Of a stretch of DNA of 64,000 nt, positions 8,194-16,791 are shown in pieces (position 1 is the first letter of the stretch; every line of letters begins with the position of its first letter). The position numbers and the translations under genes are program-made. Under the pieces are notes generated by a model. The model ran no database searches. It saw only the letters and a list, made by a program, of their open reading frames with translations, and was not told where the DNA came from. Source of the stretch: Arcicella sp038230735 (lineage in GTDB: Bacteria > Bacteroidota > Bacteroidia > Cytophagales > Spirosomataceae); assembly GCA_038230735.1 (NCBI GenBank), contig JBBRMR010000020.1:1-64000 (forward strand). The letters are read 5' to 3'.

Positions 8194-8625
8194 CTACACA
8201 ATCTTAGCCGCCTGCCGAGCCAATAATTTCCACTCGCCTTTCACCTTCGTAAAAATCAATAATACATTCAATTTTGTAGTAGCAGCAACCCCTTTATTAG
8301 CCGTTTCAGCCATTAATTTATGACGGACGATGGCGGTTTTACCTACTACTTTTACAGTTTGTTCGGTCAAATCCATGGTCTTGAAATCTGAATTATTGGA
8401 GGTTAACGCTTCAATAAACATTGCCTTCGTCTCGATAAGTCCACTGGAATGTCCATAACTCAAATCTTCATGGGTAATTTTCTCTAAAACTGCCTTATCA
8501 GGGTCAATCATAGCTTTTCTGAGGGTTTCCATCGTATCAGCAACCTTGATTACATCGGCTGTTTGGGCATGAATGAAAGTGATGTTTAAACAAAATAATG
8601 CGAGAATTAAGATTATTTTTTTCAT
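8194..8625 (-). CDS. Exported NTF2-like (DUF4440/SnoaL-type) protein
   Basis: 143 residues with a signal peptide (MKKIILILALFCLNITFIHAQ). The mature part has the alpha+beta cone pattern of the NTF2-like fold. It starts with a helix containing METLRKAMIDPDKAVLEKI, then LSYGHSSGLIETKAMFIEAL, and finishes with strands ending VKGEWKLLARQAAKIV. This is characteristic of DUF4440 nuclear-transport-factor-2 family proteins of Bacteroidota, which are usually unassigned small-ligand-binding proteins. No catalytic role can be given from the sequence. Confidence 0.8.
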   Translation of the reverse strand: MKKIILILALFCLNITFIHAQTADVIKVADTMETLRKAMIDPDKAVLEKITHEDLSYGHSSGLIETKAMFIEALTSNNSDFKTMDLTEQTVKVVGKTAIVRHKLMAETANKGVAATTKLNVLLIFTKVKGEWKLLARQAAKIV

Positions 8626-8816
8626 TTTATTTTGGTATTTTAGAATATTGGTTTCAGTTAAAAAGAAGAGAAAAGTTGTTATTTCATGATTTGAGGAGTA
8701 TTTTCCTTCAAAATTATACTACTTTATTAGAAAGCATTTATGATATATAATATTACTCACTTTTGATATTTTTCAAGTGTTAAAAAAACTCAAAAAATAA
8801 AATCTCAAAACAAAAT

Positions 8817-9572
8817 ATGGACAAAATACAAGAACTTGCCAAGATGATTGACCACTCGCTTTTGCATCCCACCATGACTGATAAAGAGTTGGAAGAAGGT
8901 TGTGCGTTAGCAAAACATTACGATGTTGCCTCCGTGTGCGTGAAGCCTTATTACGTAAAACAAGCCGCTGAATTATTGAAAGGAACTAACGTATTGGTGG
9001 GAACGGTTATTGGTTTTCCGCACGGTAATTCTGCCATCAATATCAAGGTAAAAGAAACCGAACAGGCTTGCAAAGATGGGGCGGTGGAAATTGATATGGT
9101 CGTCAATATCGGCAAAGTGCTTTCGGAAGATTGGCGGTATGTGAAAAGTGAAATTTTTGCGATTAACAAAATGTGCAAAAAGTACGGAGCTATCTTGAAA
9201 GTGATTTTTGAAAATGACTTCTTGCCAAAAGATAAATACAAAATAAAACTCTGTCAGATTTGTAATGCGGTGGGCGTTGCTTTCGTAAAAACCTCAACGG
9301 GTTACGGTTTCGTCAAAGGCGATGATGGCAAATACAGCTACGAGGGAGCGACGGAGAAGGACTTGATTTTGATGAGAAAATACGCCAATTCCGAAGTCCA
9401 AGTAAAAGCCGCTGGGGGTGTCAGAACTTTGGACGGACTGTTGAAAGTCAAGGAATTAGGTGCAACTCGCTTGGGTGCATCCGCTACGGCAAGCATTTTG
9501 GAAGATGCCAAAAAACGCTTTGGCGGAACGGGTGAAAATAGTCCTGTTTTTGCGGAGGGGAAGGGATATTAA
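8817..9572 (+). CDS. deoC: Deoxyribose-phosphate aldolase
   Basis: Class I aldolase that reversibly cleaves 2-deoxyribose 5-phosphate to glyceraldehyde 3-phosphate and acetaldehyde in deoxynucleoside catabolism (cytosol). The TIM-barrel motifs are clear: IDHSLLHPTMT near the N-terminus, IGFPHGN, EIDMVVNIG with the conserved Asp, the Schiff-base Lys in FVKTSTGYG (about residue 158), and KAAGGVRT with the second Lys. The length of 251 residues is normal for the family. It stands alone on the plus strand, convergent with the hexuronate transporter. Confidence 0.96.
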   Translation: MDKIQELAKMIDHSLLHPTMTDKELEEGCALAKHYDVASVCVKPYYVKQAAELLKGTNVLVGTVIGFPHGNSAINIKVKETEQACKDGAVEIDMVVNIGKVLSEDWRYVKSEIFAINKMCKKYGAILKVIFENDFLPKDKYKIKLCQICNAVGVAFVKTSTGYGFVKGDDGKYSYEGATEKDLILMRKYANSEVQVKAAGGVRTLDGLLKVKELGATRLGASATASILEDAKKRFGGTGENSPVFAEGKGY

Positions 9573-9576
9573 TCTA

Positions 9577-9656
9577 TTAGGGGTTGGGTTTTAGGGGTTA
9601 GGGAATAGTGTACGACTCCTATCTAACCCCCAAAACCTAACCCCTAAAACCTAAAT
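9577..9656. repeat. Inverted pair of 7-bp repeats (TTAGGGG type) between deoC and exuT
   Basis: The left arm (9577-9610) has units TTAGGGG, TTGGGTT, TTAGGGG and TTAGGGA. The right arm (9623-9656) is the reverse complement (CCTAACCCC, CCTAAAACC). The exuT TAG stop (9651-9653) lies inside the right arm. It can fold into one long hairpin and may act as a terminator. Confidence 0.75.
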
Positions 9657-10931
9657 CACCACTCTCTCATTCTTAGGAGCAAAAAATTGCATGATTCCCC
9701 ATGCTAAAATGTAAGCACTTCCGCAGAGGATAAAAATGATATTATAGCCCCCGTTGATATTACCTGCGGCTTTGTAAGAGTCTAATAATGAGCCTACTAT
9801 GATGGGGAAAATGATTCCTCCGACTGAACCAGCCATCCCTCCAATGCCAATTACTGAACTAATCGCTTTCTTGGGAAACATATCCGAAGCTACGGTATAA
9901 ATATTGGCACTCCAAGCCTGATGTGCCGCCGCCGCCAAACTGATTAAAGCCACGGCTTGCCAAATATTAGTGGCGTATCGAGCCGTCATAATGGGTACTA
10001 CGCAAATCGCAAAAATGAACATTGCCACTTTGCGGGCTTTGTGCGTTTCCCACCCTTTGCTGATGAAATAGCCCGACAAATATCCCCCGCCGATGCTGCC
10101 GATGGTGGTGGCGGTATAAACGATGATTAACTCCCAACTTGGTTTTTTTAAGTCTAAATGGAAAGTTGTGGAAAAATACGAAGGCAACCAGAAGAGGAAA
10201 AACCACCAGATGGGGTCGGTGAGCATTTTGCCGAAAACAAAAGCCCACGTTTGGCGAATTCCAAAGAGTTTTAACCAAGCTACGGGTTTCTCATCCGCAT
10301 TTTGTTCATCCATATCGCTATGGATATAGTCAAATTCCTCTTTGGTTAATTTAGGATGCTTGGCGGGTGTTTCGTAGTATAACCACCAGAAAATCAACCA
10401 GATAAAGCCAATTGCTCCCGTTACGATAAATGCCATTTCCCAACCGTAAACTCCCAAAATCCAAGGGACCATGATGGGTGCGGCAACTGCCCCGATGTTT
10501 GCCCCTGAGTTGAAAATGCCCGTGGCTAAGGCTCTTTCTTTCTTCGGAAACCACTCCGCAACGGCTTTAATGGCGGCTGGAAAATTTCCTGCCTCGCCCA
10601 AACCTAATGCGGCTCTCGCTACGCCAAAGCCAAAGGTGCTTTTGGCGGCGGCGTGGGCGATGGCTGCCAAACTCCACATAATTATGGAGATGGTATAGCC
10701 TAATTTCGTTCCTATTTTGTCAATAATTCCGCCAAATGCCAACAAACTAAACGCATAAGCGGCTTGGAAGGCAATAACGATGTTGCTATAATCGGTTTCC
10801 GTCCAACTAAATTGCTTTTCAAGCGTGGGTTTCAGCAGACCAATCACTTGACGGTCGAGGTAATTAATGGTGGTGGCAAAAAATAGCAAGGCTACAATTG
10901 TCCATCGGTACTTTCCGATTGTGGTTTGCAT
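9651..10931 (-). CDS. exuT: MFS hexuronate transporter (ExuT-like)
   Basis: Major facilitator of the anion:cation symporter family, 426 residues and about 12 membrane helices. The family signature INYLDRQVIGLL occurs in helix 1, and GLGEAGNFPAAIKAVAEWFPKKERA lies around residues 108-135. It is predicted to import galacturonate/glucuronate across the inner membrane. The substrate call rests on family resemblance and on position: its start is 2 bases after the uxaC stop, so the two are co-transcribed. The C-terminus and stop lie inside a 7-bp repeat. Confidence 0.88.
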   Translation of the reverse strand: MQTTIGKYRWTIVALLFFATTINYLDRQVIGLLKPTLEKQFSWTETDYSNIVIAFQAAYAFSLLAFGGIIDKIGTKLGYTISIIMWSLAAIAHAAAKSTFGFGVARAALGLGEAGNFPAAIKAVAEWFPKKERALATGIFNSGANIGAVAAPIMVPWILGVYGWEMAFIVTGAIGFIWLIFWWLYYETPAKHPKLTKEEFDYIHSDMDEQNADEKPVAWLKLFGIRQTWAFVFGKMLTDPIWWFFLFWLPSYFSTTFHLDLKKPSWELIIVYTATTIGSIGGGYLSGYFISKGWETHKARKVAMFIFAICVVPIMTARYATNIWQAVALISLAAAAHQAWSANIYTVASDMFPKKAISSVIGIGGMAGSVGGIIFPIIVGSLLDSYKAAGNINGGYNIIFILCGSAYILAWGIMQFFAPKNERVVI

Positions 10932-10933
10932 AA

Positions 10934-12334
10934 TTAAAATTTGAAATAGTTTTTAGCATTACGATAACAGATATTTTGAACCATCTGCCCAATCCATTCA
11001 ATATCGTTGGGCAATTCTCCGTTTTCAATTTCGTTCCCTAACAAATTACAGAGAATTCTACGGAAATACTCATGTCTTGGAAATGATAAGAAACTGCGTG
11101 AATCAGTCAGCATACCCACAAAACGGCTCAAAAGTCCCATGTTCGAGAGGGCGTTCATTTGTTTTTCCATCCCATCTTTCTGGTCTAAAAACCACCAACC
11201 TGATCCAAACTGAATTTTACCCGCCACAGAACCATCATTGAAATTGCCAATCATGGCAGCAATCATTTCATTATCCCTTGGATTGAGGTTGTAAATAATG
11301 GTTTGGGCTAATTGATTGTGTTCATCCAAACGGTCTAAAAATTTTGAAATTGCTTTGGCTTGCGACCAATCACCGATGGAATCCCAACCAGTATCGGGTC
11401 CTAATGTTCGCAAAGCACGGGCGTTGTTGTTTCGTAAAGCTCCCAAGTGAAATTGTTGTGTCCAACCAAGCGAGTGATACATGACTCCGAGGGCGTGTAA
11501 AATGGCTGATTTATAAATCAAAGCCTCTTGTGCCGTGATTTCTTTGCCCAACATCACTTTTTCAAAAATACTATTTGCCGTGGCTTCGGTAAACTCAACG
11601 GCATAGATTTGTTCGAGTCCGTGGTCTGCCAAACGACAACCCAAAGAAGCAAAGAAATCTGCCCGTTGGCGAAGGGCATTCAATAATTCGGAAAATGAAT
11701 TGATGTCTAAATTAACGATTGAGCCTAATTTTTGGACGAAATCTTTAAAATTTGGATTTTCAATCAAGATAAATTTATCAGGGCGAAAAGTTGGTAAAAC
11801 TTTGGTTTGAAATGTTCCTTCTTGCTGAATGGCTTGATGATGTTCGAGTGAATCCATCGGGTCATCTGTGGTGCAAACCACTTCCACTTTCATCTTCGTC
11901 ATCAAACTACGAACGGAATATTCTGGGGTAATAATTTTTGCGGAACAATCCTCATAAATCCTTTTTGCCGAAGCAGGATTCAGGATTTCATTAATCCCAA
12001 AACAACGTTGCAGTTCCAGATGTGTCCAATGATACAAAGGATTTCGCATCGTGTAGGGAACGGTTTCTGCCCATTTTTCAAACTTTTCGTAGTCAGGTTT
12101 ATTACCTGTACAATATGATTCGTCCACACCATTTGCTCTCATACCACGCCATTTGTAGTGGTCGCCATAGAGCCATATTTGCGTGAGATTTTCAAAATTT
12201 TTATTTTGAGCAATCTGGTCGGGCGGTAAATGATTGTGATAATCAATAATGGGCATATCCTTCGCATACTCGTGGTAGAGTCTTGAAGCGGTAGGCGTTT
12301 GGAGTAAAAAGTCTTCGTTTAGAAAGGGTTTCAT
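10934..12334 (-). CDS. uxaC: Glucuronate (uronate) isomerase
   Basis: Interconverts glucuronate/fructuronate and galacturonate/tagaturonate, the first step of cytosolic hexuronate degradation. The 466-residue length is typical. The N-terminal metal-binding IDYHNHLPPDQIA motif (His-X-His), LWLYGDHYKWR-type and NPLYHWTHLELQR segments, and AFLSFPRHEYFRR-like C-terminal region all match the family. Operon with exuT downstream (2-bp gap). The next upstream gene is separated by 171 bp containing a 32-bp inverted repeat. Confidence 0.96.
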   Translation of the reverse strand: MKPFLNEDFLLQTPTASRLYHEYAKDMPIIDYHNHLPPDQIAQNKNFENLTQIWLYGDHYKWRGMRANGVDESYCTGNKPDYEKFEKWAETVPYTMRNPLYHWTHLELQRCFGINEILNPASAKRIYEDCSAKIITPEYSVRSLMTKMKVEVVCTTDDPMDSLEHHQAIQQEGTFQTKVLPTFRPDKFILIENPNFKDFVQKLGSIVNLDINSFSELLNALRQRADFFASLGCRLADHGLEQIYAVEFTEATANSIFEKVMLGKEITAQEALIYKSAILHALGVMYHSLGWTQQFHLGALRNNNARALRTLGPDTGWDSIGDWSQAKAISKFLDRLDEHNQLAQTIIYNLNPRDNEMIAAMIGNFNDGSVAGKIQFGSGWWFLDQKDGMEKQMNALSNMGLLSRFVGMLTDSRSFLSFPRHEYFRRILCNLLGNEIENGELPNDIEWIGQMVQNICYRNAKNYFKF

Positions 12335-12387
12335 TTCGAGTAATTTGGTATTTCAGTAATCAATATTTCGTAGTAAAAAACAAACAT

Positions 12388-12488
12388 CGCCCCGTGGCTG
12401 GTGTCCTCACCAGTCCACATTTGCGTCAGCATACAGACCAAAATTGCTTTCGCCATTGTGGACTGGTGGGGACACCAGCCACGGGGCG
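12388..12488. repeat. 32-bp inverted repeat, each arm itself a hairpin
   Basis: Arms 12388-12419 and 12457-12488 are complementary at 31 of 32 positions with a 37-base loop. Each arm contains its own small palindrome (CTGGTG-N4-CACCAG). It is markedly GC-richer than its surroundings. It lies between the YdcF-like gene and uxaC and shares its layout with 29113-29181. Confidence 0.85.
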
Positions 12489-12505
12489 GCAGAATCTGAT
12501 ACCAT

Positions 12506-13000
12506 CTAAAAGACAACCCCATTCCTCCTCAATCCCTCCAAAGCCAATTTTTCATGGGCGATAAGTTTATCCAAAATTTCGGGGTTCATTCCTTCACTAC
12601 CCACGCCTATATACGACAGAGATACTTTTTCAAGTAAAACACTTTTGAAAATAAATTCTACTCTTTCTATGTGATAATCGGAAGTGATGATGATGAGATG
12701 TTCGATGGGATTTTGTGCCAAAATAGGAATAAGCATCGTGGCATCTTGCACGGTATTGGCAGAATCCAAAAAATCAATAATATCTTGATTATCAACGCCT
12801 TTCTGAATTAAATACTCTTTTGCCAATTGATGATGGGGAAAATCAGAAGTGTTAAAATGCAAACCAAATCCGCCCGTAAGAATGATGGAATATTTGTGGG
12901 ATAAATATTCTTCATAACATTTATCCAACCGCTTTTTTGCCATCAAAAATAGTTCTCCTTTGGGGCTATTAGGCGAACCTAACACTACGATTGCGGTCAT
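12506..13000 (-). CDS. YdcF-like (DUF218) protein
   Basis: 164 residues of the DUF218/YdcF fold: an N-terminal strand TAIVVLGSPN with the family's conserved LG, then ILTGGFG, a Ser-Ala-Asn-Thr segment (DSANTVQDA), and IIITSDYHIERVEFIF, the usual TS-x-x-H-xx-R pattern. The family includes E. coli ElyC/SanA-type envelope proteins, but this copy lacks a membrane anchor, so cytosolic location is inferred. It lies 5 bp after the CPBP protease gene, pointing to co-transcription. Confidence 0.8.
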   Translation of the reverse strand: MTAIVVLGSPNSPKGELFLMAKKRLDKCYEEYLSHKYSIILTGGFGLHFNTSDFPHHQLAKEYLIQKGVDNQDIIDFLDSANTVQDATMLIPILAQNPIEHLIIITSDYHIERVEFIFKSVLLEKVSLSYIGVGSEGMNPEILDKLIAHEKLALEGLRRNGVVF

Positions 13001-13005
13001 AATAA

Positions 13006-13881
13006 TTAAACGGCTAAATTCTCCTGATTTTCAATATTCGGGCGAAGGTCAAAAATCTTATTTGCCAAGAAAACATAAATCACCACCGTAATCACCCAAC
13101 CTACAATCATTAGGGGAAAATTGAGTTCGCTCAAACTAAAAATAGAAGGAGAAGGCAAAACACTGTCGGGATAGGAAACTATCAAAAATGAATAGACATT
13201 ATTGGCGGCATGAATACCGATGGGGAGTTCAAGTTTTTTATCAAAAATAGTCAATAGAGCAAAGAAAAGCCCTACACTGATGTAATAGGACATTCCGAGA
13301 GCAAAACCGACCTTCTCCGTTTCGGGATTCAGACCGTGTGCCAATCCAAAAAATACACCTGTAATGATGATTCCAGCCCAAATATTTTTCTTGCCAATTC
13401 CTTGTAAAAGATACCCTCGAAAAAGTAGTTCCTCCGCCGTGCTTTGAATTGGAATCATAATTAATCCAACCACCAAAGCGGGCATAAAATCTTCTATTCT
13501 GAGCGTAAAACTGTACATTTCGGGATAAATCGTATAAAATAATAACTCAACCGCCACGGTAATTCCAAACCACAATCCTGCCGATTGAGCAATGCGTTTC
13601 CAGTTAATTTCAGCAAGGGGTGTTATTAAAGTTTTGAAAGGGCGTTCGTGAAGATATTTCATGACAAACCAAAGACCCACAATAATTCCGACAAATTGTA
13701 AAATTGCCACCGCTAAATATTGATAGGCAGGTACTATTGGCTTTTGGGTTTTGAGGTCAGTAACCAATACAACGGGTAATCCAAACACCACAGCCGCCGC
13801 CAGTACAATTACAAAACCCTTCACATAGAGCCAGAAAACATTTTTGCCCGTTCGAGCGATGTCGATAAAAGTATTATTCAT
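13006..13881 (-). CDS. CPBP family intramembrane glutamic endopeptidase
   Basis: Polytopic membrane protein of 291 residues with about eight hydrophobic helices. It carries the CPBP (CAAX protease/bacteriocin-processing, Abi) motifs: EELLFR (Glu150, Glu151, Arg155), FFGLAH with His182, and a third motif GIHAANNV (His and Asn). Family members are Rce1-like proteases in the inner membrane whose bacterial substrates are mostly unknown. It sits between uxaA and uxaC together with the YdcF-like gene, which is unexpected for a sugar-acid operon. Confidence 0.88.
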   Translation of the reverse strand: MNNTFIDIARTGKNVFWLYVKGFVIVLAAAVVFGLPVVLVTDLKTQKPIVPAYQYLAVAILQFVGIIVGLWFVMKYLHERPFKTLITPLAEINWKRIAQSAGLWFGITVAVELLFYTIYPEMYSFTLRIEDFMPALVVGLIMIPIQSTAEELLFRGYLLQGIGKKNIWAGIIITGVFFGLAHGLNPETEKVGFALGMSYYISVGLFFALLTIFDKKLELPIGIHAANNVYSFLIVSYPDSVLPSPSIFSLSELNFPLMIVGWVITVVIYVFLANKIFDLRPNIENQENLAV

Positions 13882-13934
13882 GAAAATTATAGATTGTAAT
13901 GAAAAAGTCGAGGCAGAAAAAAGACCAGGAGAAA

Positions 13935-13955
13935 AGACAAGGCAGTGCCTTGTCT
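13935..13955. repeat. 21-bp perfect palindrome (AGACAAGGCA-TGCCTTGTCT)
   Basis: Ten-base perfect arms around one central base, followed by CTACA. It lies between the CPBP gene and uxaA. Half of the same word (GCCTTGTCTCTAC) is found at 60147-60159, so it is probably a dispersed element. Confidence 0.75.
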
Positions 13956-13987
13956 CTACAATTCTACATTTTTTTGCTGGTTCAAAT

Positions 13988-15640
13988 TTACAAAGAAACC
14001 CCTCTTTTCCAAGGAATAAAATCGTCCTGCCCGTTTCTCACGGCACAAATTTCAATTTCTCCACTCGCTACTTTTATGACGTATTCCAAAATTCGTTTTC
14101 CCGCCTCTTCAATACCTTCTTCGCCCTCAATGATGGTTCCTGTGTTGAGGTCGATGATGTCGGACATCTTTTCGTATAATTTTGTATTGGTGGCAATCTT
14201 CACTACGGGGGCGATTGGGTTGCCCGTGGGTGTGCCTAAACCCGTGGTGAAAAGCACAATATTCGCCCCCGAACCCACTTCGGCAGTTGTGGATTCTACG
14301 TCATTGCCTGGGGTGCATAATAAACAAAGTCCTGGTTTTGTAACAAGATTGGGATAATCTAAAACCGACGTTACGGGCGATGTACCACCTTTTTTAGCTG
14401 CCCCCGCCGACTTGATGGCATCGGTGATGAGTCCGTCTTTGATATTGCCAGGCGAAGGATTCATGTCGAAACCAGAACCCACGGCTTTTGCTCTTTCGTT
14501 GTAGGTTTTTACTAAATAACTGAACAATTCAGCATCGTCTCGGCTTACGCAACGGTCAGTAATTTCCTGTTCAACGCCGCACAATTCTGGAAACTCCGAG
14601 AGGATAACGGTTCCGCCCAAACCTACTAAAAGGTCGGAAGTATAGCCAATGGCAGGGTTCGCTGAAATACCCGAAAAGCCGTCTGAACCGCCACATTCCA
14701 AGCCGATAGTTAGCTTGCTTAAAGGGGCAGGTTTGCGGACGTTCTGATTGGCTTGCATCAATCCCGCAAAGGTCTGTTTGAGTGCCAATGCCATCATTTC
14801 AGCCTCTGTGCCTATATTTTGTTGTTCTAAAAAGTATAATGGTTTGCCTAAATTGGGCGTGCGTTTAGCAATTTCTTCTTGTAAAATACTGTATTGTGCA
14901 TTCTGACAACCCAAACTTAGCACTGTTGCCCCTGCACAATTTGGGTGCGTGATATAACCCGCCAACAAGCCGCAAAGGGCTTGAGAATCCTGACGGGTGC
15001 CTCCGCATCCGCCATCATGAAGGAGGAATTTTACGCCATCTACATTCGGAAAAAGTCTTTGTTTTTGGGTTTCATTTTGTTGGACCTGCAAATCAGTTTC
15101 GAGGATTTCTTCGATGGTTTTTCCTGATTGATATAAAGCAATCAAATCTTGCGTTTGGGATTGGTAAGCGTGTTTTCGGGCGTAACCCAAATCTTCCACA
15201 AGGGCTTCACGGAGGACTTCAATATTGCGATTTTCACAAAAAACCAAAGGCACAACCAACCAATAATTTGCCGTTCCCACTTTGCCATCGGCACGGTGAA
15301 AACCCATAAAAGTTCGTTCCGCCCAAGCCGAAACATCGGGTGCTTGCCATTCCTGACTTTTATCCAAAATCTCAAAACTATTTACGGCGTGTTTTACATT
15401 AAAAGTATTGATACTGCCCCCTTTTTTAATAAACTGATTAGCTTTTCCAACCAAAACATCATACATTTTAATCTCTGAACCTACCTCAAAATCTTGCATC
15501 GCAAACTTATGTTTGGCGGCAATATTTTCGGTTAAAATATATTCCAGACCCTCCAATGTAATGGTTTCTCCTTGTTGTAAATCGCTCAATGCCACGATTA
15601 CGTTATCATTTGGGTGAATTTTTAATACTTTGTTTTTCAC
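13988..15640 (-). CDS. uxaA: Altronate dehydratase
   Basis: Dehydrates D-altronate to 2-keto-3-deoxygluconate in galacturonate catabolism. 550 residues. The N-terminal SAF-type domain (about 1-90, ILTENIAAKHKFA) is fused to the C-terminal GD/AH catalytic domain (about 105-545). That domain contains the conserved Cys-rich GGCGGTRQD motif, GCQNAQ, GLECGGSDGFSG, CLLCTPGNDVEST and TTGLGTPTGNP segments. A metal is required in the family. It forms a catabolic set with uxaC and exuT. uxaB, kdgK and eda are not in this window. Confidence 0.95.
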   Translation of the reverse strand: MKNKVLKIHPNDNVIVALSDLQQGETITLEGLEYILTENIAAKHKFAMQDFEVGSEIKMYDVLVGKANQFIKKGGSINTFNVKHAVNSFEILDKSQEWQAPDVSAWAERTFMGFHRADGKVGTANYWLVVPLVFCENRNIEVLREALVEDLGYARKHAYQSQTQDLIALYQSGKTIEEILETDLQVQQNETQKQRLFPNVDGVKFLLHDGGCGGTRQDSQALCGLLAGYITHPNCAGATVLSLGCQNAQYSILQEEIAKRTPNLGKPLYFLEQQNIGTEAEMMALALKQTFAGLMQANQNVRKPAPLSKLTIGLECGGSDGFSGISANPAIGYTSDLLVGLGGTVILSEFPELCGVEQEITDRCVSRDDAELFSYLVKTYNERAKAVGSGFDMNPSPGNIKDGLITDAIKSAGAAKKGGTSPVTSVLDYPNLVTKPGLCLLCTPGNDVESTTAEVGSGANIVLFTTGLGTPTGNPIAPVVKIATNTKLYEKMSDIIDLNTGTIIEGEEGIEEAGKRILEYVIKVASGEIEICAVRNGQDDFIPWKRGVSL

Positions 15641-15884
15641 GATAAAATTTTAATTTGGTTAATTTATAAAGGTTTTTTTGAGATTTCTATACTCAAAAAA
15701 TAATGTAGATATTGGATTTTATCTTCCCAAATTCATATTTCATCCTTTGATGAATTCCGAGTACAAAAATCGTAGATTCAACTATTGATTCTTATTTTTG
15801 GCTATGACATCAGTAGATTTGGCTAAGACTACTCCCTAATTGTAACGGAACTTTGTATTATCAAAAATTTAAACAAATACAATT

Positions 15885-16781
15885 ATGAAAATTACAATCA
15901 CGGGTTCATTAGGACACATTAGTAAGCCTCTTACTGAGGAATTAGTACAGAAGGGACATTCAGTAACCGTTATCACCAGCAGTGCTGAAAGAGAAAATGA
16001 TATTGAAAAATTGGGAGCAACGGCTGCCGTTGGTTCTTTGGAAGATGCCGAATTTATTGCTGAAATATTTGCTGGTGCGGATGTTGTTTATTGCATGGTG
16101 CCACCCCAGAATTACCTTGACCAAAATCTTGATTTATTAGGTATTTATCTTCGAGTCGGTAAAAATTATGTGCAAGCGATTAAGCAAAGTGGAGTAAAAC
16201 GAGTCATTAATTTAAGTACCATTGGTGGACATTCAGAGAAAGGAAATGGCATATTGTTAGGGGCTCATCGGGTAGAAAATCTTATGAACGAACTGCCCGA
16301 TGATGTAAGTATTACGCACATTCGACCTACGGAATTTTATTATAACTTATTGCCACAGGTTCATTCTGCCAAAAGCAATGATTTTATGGCATCTAATATC
16401 GGTGGTGATGTTGTTAATGTCTGGGTATCCCCAAAAGACATTGCTGCTGCCATTGCCGATGAAATCATAACCCCCATGACGGGCAGAAAAGTGCGTTACG
16501 TGGCAAGTGAAGAGATTACCTATAACGAATTAGCTAAAATTTTAGGCGAAGCCATCGGTAAACCAGCGTTGAAATGGCTGACCTGGACTGACGAACAAAT
16601 GGAAGGCGGATTAATCAGTGCGGGGTTGAAACAAGATATTGCGGCGGGTTTGAGAGAAATGTATGCCTCTATCAACAGCGGATTATTGTATGAAGATTAC
16701 GTATTGAACAAACCAGCTGTTATGGGCAAAGTGAAGGTGAGTGATTTTGCCCAAGATTTCGCAAAGGCATATAATAACTAA
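15885..16781 (+). CDS. NmrA-like NAD(P)-binding oxidoreductase (atypical SDR)
   Basis: 298 residues with an N-terminal Rossmann motif ITGSLGHISKPL (the usual GATGxxG position changed to GSLGHIS) and a variable substrate half. The family covers quinone/isoflavone-reductase-like enzymes and redox sensors (NmrA/HSCARG, YtfG). The typical SDR YxxxK catalytic pair is not obvious, so it may bind NADP without classical catalysis. The AraC regulator begins 10 bases after its stop, suggesting a two-gene operon in which the regulator may control this enzyme (inference). Confidence 0.82.
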   Translation: MKITITGSLGHISKPLTEELVQKGHSVTVITSSAERENDIEKLGATAAVGSLEDAEFIAEIFAGADVVYCMVPPQNYLDQNLDLLGIYLRVGKNYVQAIKQSGVKRVINLSTIGGHSEKGNGILLGAHRVENLMNELPDDVSITHIRPTEFYYNLLPQVHSAKSNDFMASNIGGDVVNVWVSPKDIAAAIADEIITPMTGRKVRYVASEEITYNELAKILGEAIGKPALKWLTWTDEQMEGGLISAGLKQDIAAGLREMYASINSGLLYEDYVLNKPAVMGKVKVSDFAQDFAKAYNN

Positions 16782-16791
16782 AATATTTGAC

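Noticed and set aside
9967..10278. Extra reading frames inside exuT, uxaC and uxaA on both strands
   Set aside because: They overlap well-supported enzymes and have no independent motif.
12331..12522. Small minus-strand reading frame of 63 codons
   Set aside because: It is produced by reading through the 32-bp inverted repeat and has no coding character.
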